From assembly GCA_022843385.1 (NCBI GenBank), contig JALHNT010000033.1, forward strand, positions 1-64,000: a stretch of DNA of 64,000 nt, written 5' to 3'. Source of the stretch: Anaerolineae bacterium. GTDB taxonomy: Bacteria; Chloroflexota; Anaerolineae; Aggregatilineales; Phototrophicaceae. Shown piece by piece: positions 28,892 through 37,710 of this stretch; within the stretch, counting starts at the first letter, position 1, and each line of letters starts with the position of its first letter. The notes under the pieces were generated by a model. The model was not told the origin of the DNA, did not search any database, and was given only the letters and a program-made list of their open reading frames with translations. Made by a program: the position numbers and the translations under genes.

Positions 28892-29415
28892 GATGCTATG
28901 CGATTTCGTTCCTGGTTTTCCCCTTCATTTGCTCAACCCCAACCTTTATTCTCCTTACGTCATCACCCAGCGACTGGCTCTCGTGTTCCCGCCGTTATGT
29001 CCAATTCGGATGTGCAGCGGCGGTTCGCTCCCGTCCTGATGCTGCACAGGGCGACAACAGCCGAGCTTCAGCGTTGGCATTTTTCGCAACAATGCGCCAA
29101 CTTCCCGTCCAGCCGCCTGAATAGTTGGCGACAAATGTGCAAAAACTTCAAAACACTGAATCAACCATCCGCAAGGATAATCATCTCGATTGATCATGCG
29201 CCTTTCCGGTTTTCACTTTTTACTTTTCACTCAGCACTTTCAACCACGTCCCGGCGGTCAACTGCTCCCGTGATCCGCCGCCGAAAACTTGGATCCGCTG
29301 GCGGCACGTGGCTCGCCTGGTGTCGCCATGATGTGCGCTGGCCTCCCGCGTTCTCGCTGCCACATGGCGATGCCGATCCGCCATTCTCCCGTACTATCGC
29401 CATCCAATCTGGCGG
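28863..29415 (+). repeat. Copy A of a 0.55-kb promoter-led repeat, candidate structured RNA or leader
   Basis: This 553-base unit is about 77% identical, by my hand alignment, to the unit at 39541-40102 on the other strand, with one net nine-base length difference. Similarity starts at the promoter and stops at the terminal hairpin. Hairpins seen in both copies: CGCA-N4-TGCG flanked by TTGG/CCAA (29074-29100), CCGCC/GGCGG (29275-29304) and CGCCA-N7-TGGCG (29398-29414). Differences between copies are not concentrated in any codon column (about 48, 40 and 35), which argues against a protein, although a 178-codon frame from 28898 is open. It ends 89 bases before the ATG at 29504, in the same direction, so it could be that gene's promoter and leader. 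Confidence 0.7.
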
Positions 29416-29503
29416 AACGTTCAACTGGCAATAACAGGTTTCCTGATCCGATGAAGGGGTATAATCCGCTGGATTCGCGGAATGCTCAACTGAAGGAATA
29501 GCA

Positions 29504-30493
29504 ATGATGACTCAGCGAATTCTGGTGACCGGCGCAACTGGAAAAGTTGGTCAGGCATTCATCCGGCGCTTCTGGACTGAAAATCAGTTTGCGGATTGGG
29601 AGATGCGGGTGATCTGTCACAACCGGGTGCTCGAACCCCATGACCGCCTGGAAGTGGTTAGGGGATCGCTTGCGGATCGTGCGATTGTCGAGCAGGCGAT
29701 GAGTGGTGTCACACACGTTCTTCATCTGGCGACCCCTAAAGAAACACCGGATGCCATCATGGATGTGGCGATCAAGGGCTTGTTCTGGTTGCTGGAATCC
29801 TGCCGCGTCAGCCGCGACTTCAAACAGTTCATCCTGATCGGTGGTGATGCTGGCATGGGGCATTGTGTCTATCCTCATCCGATACCCGTGACGGAAACTC
29901 AGAAGCACAGCGCTTATCCAGGTTGTTATGCGCTCTCCAAAGTCCTCGAAGAAGTGATGCTGGAACAGTACTACATTCAATACGACTTGAATGGTTGCTG
30001 CCTGCGCGCTCCCTGGATTATGGAAAAGGATGATTTCAAATATCAATTGTCCTTTGGTGAAGATGTGTTTGGCGGCCCGCGCTGGCGAGATCGGGTTGGG
30101 ACAGCAAAAGCTGACGACTACATGCAGGCGCAAACGGTACCGATCATGCTTGACCCCCAGGGCAAACCGGTCAAGCGCAACTTTGTGCATGTTGAGGATC
30201 TGGTCGCGGCAATTCTGAAAGCGCTGGACTGTCCTGCTGCACGACAACAGACGTTCAACATCTGCATGGATGAACCCGTTGATTACGGCGAACTGGCGCA
30301 CTACCTGGCGCAGTCGCGGCGACTCCCTTCCGTAGAAGTAGTGACCGAGTTTCATTCAACCTGGTTGGATAACACGAAGGCGAAGTTCCTGCTGGGTTGG
30401 CGTCCAGAGTATGATCTCCGGCGCATGACCGATGCAGCCTTTGATCATCAGCGGGGAATAGATGATCCGCGCATCATCTGGTATCCGGGTTAG
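29504..30493 (+). CDS. NAD-dependent epimerase/dehydratase family protein
   Basis: A 329-residue extended SDR protein. The cofactor motif GATGKVGQAF is at residues 9-18. The catalytic Tyr-Lys pair is probably in YALSKVLEE near residue 146, and THVLHLAT and VHVEDLVAAIL are the usual downstream landmarks. It is a relative of sugar-nucleotide epimerases and uronate dehydrogenases, but I cannot choose a substrate. GAAGGA lies seven bases upstream of the ATG. It follows repeat copy A, which would supply its promoter. TyrRS starts 56 bases downstream on the same strand. Confidence 0.85.
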   Translation: MMTQRILVTGATGKVGQAFIRRFWTENQFADWEMRVICHNRVLEPHDRLEVVRGSLADRAIVEQAMSGVTHVLHLATPKETPDAIMDVAIKGLFWLLESCRVSRDFKQFILIGGDAGMGHCVYPHPIPVTETQKHSAYPGCYALSKVLEEVMLEQYYIQYDLNGCCLRAPWIMEKDDFKYQLSFGEDVFGGPRWRDRVGTAKADDYMQAQTVPIMLDPQGKPVKRNFVHVEDLVAAILKALDCPAARQQTFNICMDEPVDYGELAHYLAQSRRLPSVEVVTEFHSTWLDNTKAKFLLGWRPEYDLRRMTDAAFDHQRGIDDPRIIWYPG

Positions 30494-30549
30494 CAGGAAT
30501 GCTATACTGGTAACGCTTTGTGAACCCTTATGAACAGGATAAATGAGCG

Positions 30550-31788
30550 ATGCCGACCATTGATGAGCAAGTTGATGTTTTAATGTCGGGCGCCGAATAT
30601 GGTGACCCGCAGACCAAAGAAACCATGCGCCGCGAACTCCGCGAGCGCTTAATCGAAGCGGAGAAAGCTGGCCGCCCGCTGCGCGTCTACTGCGGTTACG
30701 ATCCGCGCACGGCTGACCTGCATCTTGGACATACCATCACCATGCGGAAGCTGCGCCAGTTCCAGGAACTCGGCCATGACGTGACCTTCCTGATCGGCAG
30801 CTTCACCAGCCTGATCGGTGACCCGTCTGATAAGGACAAAGCCCGCGATCAACTGACTCGTGAGCAGGTGCAGGAGAATGCCCGTACCTACAGTGAGCAG
30901 GCATTCAAGATTCTGGATCGCGACCTCACCCGTGTGCGGTTCAATGATGAATGGTTGGCGACGCTCGACTTCGCTGACATCATCCGACTTGCCAGCAACT
31001 TCACCGTGCAGCAGTTCCTGGTACGTGAGAATTTCAAAAAGCGGTTGGATGCGGGTGAAGCGATCTACCTGCACGAGCTGTTCTATGGTTTGATGCAGGG
31101 GTACGACGCCGTCGCTCAGGAAACCGATGTCCAGGTCGGCGGTCAGGATCAACTGTTCAATATTCTGGTGGCTGGTCGTAAATTACAGGAAGCGCTCGGT
31201 CAGCGCCCGCAAGTGGCGATCATCATGGGTGAAAGCCTGCCGGGTACCGATGGCGAGATCAAGATGAGCAAGAGCCTGGGCAACCATATCCCAATTCTGG
31301 CTGAACCCTGGGATATGTTCGGCAAGGTGATGAGTGTGCCGGATAAAGCGATGGCGATCTACCACAAGCTGATTCTGGGCTGGTCGCCGGCGCAATTGAA
31401 GGAACTGGAGGATGGGCTGGCATCCGGCAAGCTACATCCGAACGAGGTAAAAATGAATCTGGCGCGGGAGATTGTAGGCATCTTCCACAGCCCTGATGAC
31501 GCTCAGGCGGCGCAGAAACGCTGGGACGAGGTCTTTCGCAGTCACGGCGGTCTGCCGGAAGATATGCCGGAGGAGGTCATCGCTGTGGCTGAGAAGGTCG
31601 TTGATATTCTACGACGGCTGGAGATGGTCAAGAGTGGCAGCGAGGCCAAGCGCCTGATGGAGCAGAATGGCGTGCGGCTGAACGAAAAACCGGTCACCGA
31701 TCCGATGACGACCGTCACCCTCGACATGCTGCCGGCTGTGCTTCAGGTCGGCAAACGCAAGTTCGTGAAGCTGGTGGCACAGGCCTAG
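30550..31788 (+). CDS. tyrS: Tyrosyl-tRNA synthetase
   Basis: A 412-residue class I synthetase that charges tRNA-Tyr. The HIGH motif appears as HLGHT near residue 58, and KMSKS appears in EIKMSKSLGNH near 237. VQVGGQDQLFN is the expected tyrosine/ATP-site landmark. The C-terminal 65 residues form an S4-type RNA-binding domain (EAKRLMEQNGVRLNEKPV). The relatively long insert and motif wording fit the TyrRS group typified by the YxxK-less TyrZ-like or type 2 forms. No T-box leader is present in the short upstream gap. Confidence 0.96.
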   Translation: MPTIDEQVDVLMSGAEYGDPQTKETMRRELRERLIEAEKAGRPLRVYCGYDPRTADLHLGHTITMRKLRQFQELGHDVTFLIGSFTSLIGDPSDKDKARDQLTREQVQENARTYSEQAFKILDRDLTRVRFNDEWLATLDFADIIRLASNFTVQQFLVRENFKKRLDAGEAIYLHELFYGLMQGYDAVAQETDVQVGGQDQLFNILVAGRKLQEALGQRPQVAIIMGESLPGTDGEIKMSKSLGNHIPILAEPWDMFGKVMSVPDKAMAIYHKLILGWSPAQLKELEDGLASGKLHPNEVKMNLAREIVGIFHSPDDAQAAQKRWDEVFRSHGGLPEDMPEEVIAVAEKVVDILRRLEMVKSGSEAKRLMEQNGVRLNEKPVTDPMTTVTLDMLPAVLQVGKRKFVKLVAQA

Positions 31789-31805
31789 CGCTTGATAAAC
31801 GGCGA

Positions 31806-31832
31806 AAGAGGGACGGAAACTTGTCCCTCTTC
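31806..31832. terminator. Terminator hairpin between convergent tyrS and tauE-like genes
   Basis: AAGAGGGAC (31806-31814) and GTCCCTCTT (31823-31831) form a perfect nine-pair stem with an eight-base loop. The T-run is short on both sides, so it may serve either direction with modest strength. Confidence 0.6.
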
Positions 31833-31833
31833 A

Positions 31834-32595
31834 TCAGGCAGGCGTATAGAACAGGGAAAATACGCCCAAAATGAACAGCATCACCAGCATAAACTGTTCA
31901 AACTTGCGCGGATTGATGTGCTTGACAAAACGTTTGCCAAACCAGGCTCCCAGCGGGATGAGCGGCAGCGCCCACAGGATGCTGGCAAGGGTGTGCAGGC
32001 TGAGGACATTGTTGCTGGATAGGGTGAACGGCAGCTTCATGATGTTCACCAACGCGAAGAATAACGACGTGGTTCCCAGAAAGCTGACCGGCTCGATTCC
32101 TTGCAGGATCATGTAGGTGGTGTAGGGCGGTGCGCCAACATTCGCCAGCGCTGAGCCGAAACCGGCTGCCCACCCAGCCAATCGTCCATGCCAGTCACGA
32201 TGTTCATATTTGAGGGAGTTGAAGCGCGAGCTGAGTACCTTGTAAAACACCACCAGCAGCGTGAACCCGCCCAGGATGCGCCGGAGCAGCACATCCTGAT
32301 GACTGTTCGCCAGGCTGACCAGCAGGATTCCGCCCATCACCACGCCGATGACCGACATCGGCAGCAGCAGCCGGAGACGGTTGGTTTCCCACTTGCCCCA
32401 GTAGAAACGCAGCGCTATCAGGTCGCCCAGAAGCAGGGGGATCAGCACAATGCCGACGGCCTGCGACGCGGGCATAATCAGGCTCATCAACGGCGTGAGC
32501 ATGGCAACTGGAACTGGCCCGCCCAGGCCGCCTTTGGATAATCCAATGAACAGACAGGCCAGGGCAACCACGATATAGAATTGAGCTTCAGGCAT
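31834..32595 (-). CDS. TauE/SafE family membrane transporter
   Basis: A 253-residue protein with about eight hydrophobic segments and the TauE/SafE halves: LSKGGLGGPVPVAMLTPLMSL near the N-terminus and GFGSALANVGAPPYTTYML in the second half. Members export sulfite, sulfoacetate or other organosulfur anions, but most are uncharacterised. Length is normal. A terminator at 32604-32632 ends the upstream gene just before it, so it needs its own promoter in a gap of only a few bases beyond that hairpin. No sulfur-metabolism gene is near. Confidence 0.88.
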   Translation of the reverse strand: MPEAQFYIVVALACLFIGLSKGGLGGPVPVAMLTPLMSLIMPASQAVGIVLIPLLLGDLIALRFYWGKWETNRLRLLLPMSVIGVVMGGILLVSLANSHQDVLLRRILGGFTLLVVFYKVLSSRFNSLKYEHRDWHGRLAGWAAGFGSALANVGAPPYTTYMILQGIEPVSFLGTTSLFFALVNIMKLPFTLSSNNVLSLHTLASILWALPLIPLGAWFGKRFVKHINPRKFEQFMLVMLFILGVFSLFYTPA

Positions 32596-32603
32596 GATGT
32601 ACT

Positions 32604-32632
32604 CACAAAAAAGCGCACGACTGGGTGCGCTT
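32604..32632 (-). terminator. Intrinsic terminator after the cyclic-nucleotide-binding gene
   Basis: AAGCGCAC (32611-32618) and GTGCGCTT (32625-32632) form a perfect eight-pair stem with a six-base loop. On the minus strand the stem is followed by TTTTTT-type sequence (32605-32612). It is 40 bases past the stop at 32673. Confidence 0.88.
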
Positions 32633-32672
32633 GAGACTCAGATGAATGGTTGTGAAGCCGATCAGTACGGTG

Positions 32673-33164
32673 TTACTTGTTGGGCGACCAGGTCAGCACT
32701 TCCCGCACCTGGAGGTCGGTATGGCGAATCTTCATCGCCAGATCGGCTGCCAGGTTGCGCATCAGCTTGTATCCCAACTGCGGGTAGGTATCGCAGAGCA
32801 GCATCAACTTTTGCCGGGGGATGATAATCAACCGGGTGTCATCAGCCGCACAACGGGCCGCCGCCGAGCGCAGTCCTTCATCCACCAGCGTCACTTCACC
32901 GAATGATTGTCCACGTCGCAGCGTCGCAATGGTGAACGCTCCGCCGCTTTCTTCTTTCTTGCCGACGATGGAAGGATTGACCTGAATGGCGATTTCACCC
33001 TCAGCGATGACGTAGAGCTCAGTGCCGGGGGTATTTTCTTCAAAGATCAGTTCGCCAGATTGAAATTTCTTTTCCGCGCAGATGGAGGCGACCAGCTCAA
33101 GCTGCGTAGTGGTCAGTTCATAGAATATATCGGCTTGCTTCAACACTGTGATGAAAGTGGACAT
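32673..33164 (-). CDS. Cyclic-nucleotide-binding domain protein without a DNA-binding domain
   Basis: A 163-residue protein that is nearly all one CRP-type cNMP-binding domain. GELIFEENTPGTELYVIAEG is the beta-roll start, and GQSFGEVTLVDEGLRSAAARC is the phosphate-binding cassette (GE ... R.A). There is no helix-turn-helix after it, so it is not a CRP-type activator as it stands; it may be a stand-alone sensor. I start at 33164 with GGAG about ten bases upstream; an ATG at 33197 is in frame. It is divergent from the rtcB gene. Confidence 0.82.
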   Translation of the reverse strand: MSTFITVLKQADIFYELTTTQLELVASICAEKKFQSGELIFEENTPGTELYVIAEGEIAIQVNPSIVGKKEESGGAFTIATLRRGQSFGEVTLVDEGLRSAAARCAADDTRLIIIPRQKLMLLCDTYPQLGYKLMRNLAADLAMKIRHTDLQVREVLTWSPNK

Positions 33165-33294
33165 CCGGCTGCGCTCCTCAAAGCGGGCAGAGTTCATGTA
33201 ACAGGATGAGCAGATTGTATCATGGTTGTGAGTTGCGGCAAAGCAAGAACTCTTAAGGTATGCTCGACGATCCGGAACTGTAACAGAATTATCC

Positions 33295-33337
33295 TTGTGT
33301 AAACTGTTGTGACCCTTTATGATCTTATTGTAAGATC
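33295..33337 (+). promoter_or_regulatory. rtcB promoter with overlapping palindrome
   Basis: TTGTGT (33295-33300), a 17-base spacer and TATGAT (33318-33323). A perfect inverted repeat GATCTTA-TTG-TAAGATC (33321-33337) covers the end of the -10 and the expected transcription start. It is a good operator candidate. Confidence 0.55.
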
Positions 33338-33357
33338 TTATGGGTGAGGGTATGCAG

Positions 33358-34593
33358 ATGAACGAGTACAACACTGAAATCCGGCAGTCTCCGCTGCCCT
33401 ATGCCATCTGGGGCGAAGCCTATATCGACGCCGAGTCGCGGAAACAGATGGATGCGGCCATGCGCTTACCGATCTCGGTAGCTGGAGCCTTGATGCCGGA
33501 TGCTCATGTCGGCTATGGTCTGCCGATTGGTGGCGTGTTGGCGACAGAGAACGCCGTCATCCCCTATGCAGTCGGCGTTGATATCGCCTGCCGAGTGCGG
33601 CTGTCGATCTTTGAAGTGTCACCGATTGTGGTCAAGCAAAAGGTGGGTCAGTTCAGGAATGCTCTGGTTGAAAATACCTTGTTCGGCGCAGGGCGTGCCT
33701 GGAACAGCGGCCACCTTGCCGAACATGAGATGCTGGATGACCCAGTATGGGATGAGGTGAAGTTCCTGAAATCGTTACAAAATCTTGCCAGCGAACAGCT
33801 TGGAACCAGCGGATCGGGCAACCACTTCGTCGAGTGGGGATCCTTCAGCCTCGCGAAGGACAGTGCGCAGTTGAATCTGAAAGCTGGTGATTATCTGGCG
33901 CTGCTCTCGCACAGCGGCTCACGTGGGGTGGGATTCAAAATCGCCAACCATTATTCTGAACTGGCGCAGAAGATGCATCCCAATCTCGATAAAGGTGTGC
34001 GTCAGCTGGCCTGGCTGCCGTTATCCTGGCATGAGGGGCAAGAATACTGGCTGGCTATGGAGCTGGCTGGTCGATTCGCAGCCGCAAATCATGAGATCAT
34101 TCACAAACGGGTTGCCAAAGCCGCCGGGCTGAAGCCAGTTTTCAGCGTTGAAAATCATCATAATTTTGCTTGGAGAGAGACTCTGCCCTCACCAACCGGC
34201 TTCTCGGACCCACAACGAACCGTCATCGTTCATCGCAAGGGCGCTACCCCGGCTGGCAAGGGCGTTCTGGGAGTGATACCCGGTTCAATGGCCGACGCTG
34301 GTTTTCTGGTGCGGGGTAAGGGCGAACCGGCGTCGCTCAATTCTGCATCTCACGGGGCAGGGCGTGCGATGAGTCGACGCAAGGCTGTGGATTCCATCAC
34401 CAAGACCGAACGGGATCGCTATCTGAAAGAGCGTGGCGTAATCCTGCTGGGTGGTGGCCTGGATGAGGCACCGCAAGCCTATAAGAATGTCGACGAAGTA
34501 GTCGGTGCGCAGTCTGATCTGGTGGATGTGATTGGGAGATTTATGCCGATTATGGTTCAGATGGATGGCAGTGGAAGCAAACCAGAGGATTAG
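33358..34593 (+). CDS. rtcB: RtcB-family RNA ligase
   Basis: A 411-residue protein of the RtcB family, which joins 2',3'-cyclic phosphate and 5'-OH RNA ends with GTP and manganese. Metal and catalytic residues are visible: the Asp-Cys pair in GVDIACRV near residue 79, and histidines in GSGNHFVE, SHSGSRG and ENHHNFAW. The guanylylated histidine is probably the one in SASHGAGRAMSR near residue 330. The ATG at 33358 is preferred because GAGGG lies seven bases upstream; 33340 and 33352 are also in frame. No RtcA or archease gene is adjacent; the next gene, two bases on, is a CoA-transferase subunit. Confidence 0.93.
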   Translation: MNEYNTEIRQSPLPYAIWGEAYIDAESRKQMDAAMRLPISVAGALMPDAHVGYGLPIGGVLATENAVIPYAVGVDIACRVRLSIFEVSPIVVKQKVGQFRNALVENTLFGAGRAWNSGHLAEHEMLDDPVWDEVKFLKSLQNLASEQLGTSGSGNHFVEWGSFSLAKDSAQLNLKAGDYLALLSHSGSRGVGFKIANHYSELAQKMHPNLDKGVRQLAWLPLSWHEGQEYWLAMELAGRFAAANHEIIHKRVAKAAGLKPVFSVENHHNFAWRETLPSPTGFSDPQRTVIVHRKGATPAGKGVLGVIPGSMADAGFLVRGKGEPASLNSASHGAGRAMSRRKAVDSITKTERDRYLKERGVILLGGGLDEAPQAYKNVDEVVGAQSDLVDVIGRFMPIMVQMDGSGSKPED

Positions 34594-34595
34594 CC

Positions 34596-35411
34596 GTGTC
34601 CGATTTCACGATAGATGAACTCATTTGCGTCTGTATCTCACGACAGGTCGAGGATGGCGAGCTGCTCGCCCAGGGAATCAACACACCGTTGGTAATGGCC
34701 GGTTTCATCCTGGCGAAATGTACACACGCCCCTCACGTCAAATTCACCTCTGCTATCGGCCAAAGTCTTGTCGAAGAATGGTCTCCGCTGGGGGTAGGGC
34801 GTGTTGAGGAGATGTGGCTTTCGAAGTCGCAGATGCACTTCGGCTTTGTGGCTGGCGCAGTAGAACTGCTGCCCGCATACGAGTTGAAGGAGTTCTTCCG
34901 TCCGGCGCAGGTTGATCCATTCGGTAACTTCAACAACGTCGCCATCGGGAGTGATTACGCGCGGCCTCGTATGCGACTGCCGGGAACCGGGGGTATCCCG
35001 GATGTGACGACCTTTTCCAACCAGGTCTATTTGTATGTACCGCGCCATTCACGGGTGACGTTCGTTGAGAAAGTGGACTTTGTGAGCGGCCTGGGGCATT
35101 CGCCTGAACGTGAGCGCGGTACCGGTCCGCGCTATCTGGTGAGTGATCTGGGGCAATTTGACTGGGCTGAAGGACGGATGCGCCTCATCAGCTATCATCC
35201 CGGTGTGACGGTTGAGCAGATACAGAAGAAGACGGGCTTCGCGCTGACGGTTGCGCCGGATCTAATTGAGACATTGGTGCCAACTGCTGAGGAACTGCGA
35301 CTGCTCCGGGAAGCAATTGATCCGCTCAATGTCCGAAAGCTCGAAATGCTCGGCGGCAGCGCTCGTAAAGACCTGCTACATGATATTCTGACGCGAGAAG
35401 GCGCTTTATGA
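34596..35411 (+). CDS. CoA-transferase family I, beta subunit-like, orphan
   Basis: A 271-residue protein resembling the beta subunit of glutaconate- and 3-oxoacid-type CoA-transferases (GctB/IpdB-like). Segments such as ELLAQGINTPLVMAGFILAK, VDPFGNFNNVAIG and SDLGQFDWAEGRMRLISYHPGVTVEQI are typical. The alpha subunit normally lies directly upstream, but here that place is taken by rtcB, and nothing similar is in the window. The start is GTG with GAGGAT five bases upstream. It is co-transcribed with rtcB. Either the alpha gene is elsewhere, or this beta-like protein works alone in an unknown reaction. Confidence 0.8.
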   Translation: MSDFTIDELICVCISRQVEDGELLAQGINTPLVMAGFILAKCTHAPHVKFTSAIGQSLVEEWSPLGVGRVEEMWLSKSQMHFGFVAGAVELLPAYELKEFFRPAQVDPFGNFNNVAIGSDYARPRMRLPGTGGIPDVTTFSNQVYLYVPRHSRVTFVEKVDFVSGLGHSPERERGTGPRYLVSDLGQFDWAEGRMRLISYHPGVTVEQIQKKTGFALTVAPDLIETLVPTAEELRLLREAIDPLNVRKLEMLGGSARKDLLHDILTREGAL

Positions 35412-35439
35412 GAATTGTCAGACTGACACCGAATTTGGG

Positions 35440-36606
35440 TTAATTGCGATTCAGGCGCGGATCGAGCGCGTCACGCAGACCATCGCCGAGCAGGTTGAAG
35501 CCTAACACGGTCAGCATGATGGCGAAGCCAGGGAAAAACACCAGATGAGGCGCTGTGAAGACATAGTTGCGTCCCTCACTGAGCATCTGTCCCCATTCAG
35601 CCGTTGGCGGTTGTGCGCCCAGTCCGATGAAGGAAAGCGCAGCCGCTTCGATGACAGCCGTGCCAATGCCGAGCGTTCCCTGGACAATCAATGGAGTCAG
35701 GGTGTTTGGCAGGATCTGTGAGAACAGAATGCGGCCGTGAGGTGCGCCGAGGGCGCGTTCAGCCGTCACGAACTCCAGTTCCTTGACCGAGAGGACGCTG
35801 GCGCGCACCAGCCGAGCATAGACCGGAATCGAGACGATAGCGATGGCAAGCAGCGCATTTTCCAGCCCCGGCCCCTGAATGGTGACGATAGTGATGGCAA
35901 GCAAGAGTGAGGGAAAGGCCAGCAGTACATCCATCAGGCGCATGATGATGTTATCGACCAGACCGCCCGCGTAGCCTGAGACCAGTCCCAACAAAGTGCC
36001 GATCAGGATGGCGAAGGTCACGCTGGCGATACCTACACGCAGCGAGGTTTGCGCCCCAAAGACGATACGGCTGAACAGGTCACGGGCATTCAAATCCAGC
36101 CCCAAAAAATGCTGCGGTTCGGTGCAGCCAAACAGCGTGATACACGGTGGTTTGGAGGGCAACCGTCCGGTTTCGCCGGGCTGCCCGATCATGGTTAAGG
36201 TTGGGTCGTGGGTGGCGATGACCGGGGCAAAGTCACCGACGACGAACATCAACCCGATGACGACCATACCAATGACAGCGGAGCGATTACGGAAGAGGTT
36301 ATTGAGCGTCTCCAGTGTGATGCTGGCTTCTTCGGTGCGCTGCGCCCAGATGACGAAGATGATGCCCAATGGCAAGGCTATGGCGTAGTTTAGATTATTG
36401 ATGAGCCGCACGAATTCGTAAAGCGCCCCCAGTATCCCGCCGTCTGGTTGTAACAACCCCAGCAGTGACACGAGGCCGATGACCAGCCCGCGAATGAGAA
36501 GGGTGACGAATAAAGCAATTGCAACCGAACGGTGCAGCGGCAGTTGGCGCACTGCCAGCGGGCGATGGTCTTCGCGCAGTGTTGTTATGGTTCCAGCCCG
36601 TTGCAT
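35440..36606 (-). CDS. Dipeptide/oligopeptide ABC transporter permease (DppC-like)
   Basis: A 388-residue inner-membrane permease. After a long N-terminal region with two hydrophobic stretches (residues 28-80), it follows the DppC/OppC pattern: a cytoplasmic segment RNRSAVIGMVVIGLM and then six helices. The EAA loop is ERALGAPHGRILFSQILPNTL near residue 285, which docks to an ABC ATPase. The N-terminus is about 90 residues longer than in typical DppC. It is the last gene of a binding protein-permease-permease operon; the two ATPase genes are not in the window. Confidence 0.92.
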   Translation of the reverse strand: MQRAGTITTLREDHRPLAVRQLPLHRSVAIALFVTLLIRGLVIGLVSLLGLLQPDGGILGALYEFVRLINNLNYAIALPLGIIFVIWAQRTEEASITLETLNNLFRNRSAVIGMVVIGLMFVVGDFAPVIATHDPTLTMIGQPGETGRLPSKPPCITLFGCTEPQHFLGLDLNARDLFSRIVFGAQTSLRVGIASVTFAILIGTLLGLVSGYAGGLVDNIIMRLMDVLLAFPSLLLAITIVTIQGPGLENALLAIAIVSIPVYARLVRASVLSVKELEFVTAERALGAPHGRILFSQILPNTLTPLIVQGTLGIGTAVIEAAALSFIGLGAQPPTAEWGQMLSEGRNYVFTAPHLVFFPGFAIMLTVLGFNLLGDGLRDALDPRLNRN

Positions 36607-36614
36607 AGTCTGCC

Positions 36615-37691
36615 CTAATCCAAACGGATGCGCGGGTCAAGATACCCGTAAAGCACATCCACCAGCAAGTTAATAACGACAAAAGCGACGGCGGTCACTA
36701 AGGTGACGCCCTGTACCAACGAGTAATCACGAGCCGTGATGCCCTCAAACAAGGTGCGACCCACGCCGGCAAATCCGAATATGGTCTCGGTCAGCACCGC
36801 GCCAGAAATCAGACCACCGAAGTTCAGGCCGATGATGGTGACGACCGGCAGCAAGGCGTTCCTGACAGCATGGCGAACGACGACGCGGTACTCTGATAAG
36901 CCTTTAGCACGCGCTGTTCGCACATAGTCCTGCCCCAGGATTTCCAGCACGCTGGAACGGGTCATGCGAGCGATGATCGCCAGGGGGATCGTGCCAACGG
37001 TGATCGATGGCAGGATCAGGTGTTGAACTGCATCGACAAACTGTTGACCGTTGAGGGTCAGAAAGGCATTCAGCAGATTGATGCGCGACAGAAAGATCAT
37101 CAGGCCAGACGCATTATCCGCATCAGCTACCAGTCCCCAACTGATATAGAAGGGCAGGTAACTTGCGCCAGCCGTCAATCGTCCTGATGGAGGCAATGCG
37201 AATGGAGTGTCCTTAAGGATAACTGCAAACAGGAAGGCCAACATCAGTCCCAACCAGAATACCGGCATCGAGACACCGACGTTGGCACCGATCATGGTTC
37301 CAACATCAATTGGTGAATTGTAACGGTAGGCTGAGATGACACCCAGCGGGATACCAACCACAATCGCGAACACCAAGGCTGTAACCGCCAGCTCAAACGT
37401 CACCGGCAGTCGTTCGACCAGCAACTCGGTGACCGGGCGACCGAAGCGCAGCGAATCACCAAGATCTCCGCGAACGACATTCGCGACATAATAGCCAAAT
37501 TGAACTGGAATCGGCTGATCCAATCCGTAGCGGGCGATGAAGGCGTCGCAAACCGCTTCGGTCGCTTTTTCGCCGAACATGGCGCGGCAGGGATCACCTG
37601 GTATAGAACGCCCCAGAATAAAGGTGACGGCCAGGATGCCAATCAGCACCGGCACTGCCAGGATCAGTCGTCTCAAGATAAAAGTGGACAT
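36615..37691 (-). CDS. Dipeptide/oligopeptide ABC transporter permease (DppB-like)
   Basis: A 358-residue permease. It opens with FILRRLILAVPVLIGILAVTFIL, the typical DppB N-terminus, followed by the family's GDPCRAM and GLDQPIPVQFGYYV segments. The EAA-type loop is ARAKGLSEYRVVVRHAVRNALLP near residue 250. Six transmembrane helices are expected. It sits eight bases before the DppC-like gene and 72 bases after the binding-protein gene, with an attenuator hairpin in that gap. Confidence 0.93.
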   Translation of the reverse strand: MSTFILRRLILAVPVLIGILAVTFILGRSIPGDPCRAMFGEKATEAVCDAFIARYGLDQPIPVQFGYYVANVVRGDLGDSLRFGRPVTELLVERLPVTFELAVTALVFAIVVGIPLGVISAYRYNSPIDVGTMIGANVGVSMPVFWLGLMLAFLFAVILKDTPFALPPSGRLTAGASYLPFYISWGLVADADNASGLMIFLSRINLLNAFLTLNGQQFVDAVQHLILPSITVGTIPLAIIARMTRSSVLEILGQDYVRTARAKGLSEYRVVVRHAVRNALLPVVTIIGLNFGGLISGAVLTETIFGFAGVGRTLFEGITARDYSLVQGVTLVTAVAFVVINLLVDVLYGYLDPRIRLD

Positions 37692-37710
37692 AAGCGATTC
37701 TGTTCAAAAA

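Noticed and set aside
29000-29100. Possible transposon ends or terminal inverted repeats around the 0.55-kb repeats
   Set aside because: No matching terminal inverted repeats or target duplications are visible at either copy, and no transposase is present.
28955-29197. An 80-codon antisense frame in copy A with a similar counterpart at 39831-40085
   Set aside because: The resemblance follows from the nucleotide repeat; codon-column counts give no support to this frame either.
28898-29434. A 178-codon frame within repeat copy A, matched by a similar frame in copy B (about 39541-40067, minus)
   Set aside because: Both are open and the ATGs align, but differences between copies are no more frequent at third positions, and the predicted product is Ser/Arg/Pro-rich with no family resemblance. 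Kept as a possibility inside the repeat finding, not called as a gene.
30640-31152. Long open frames antisense to tyrS, and similar ones opposite most large genes
   Set aside because: They mirror codon bias of the true genes, have no ribosome sites or family motifs, and are typical of GC-rich DNA.
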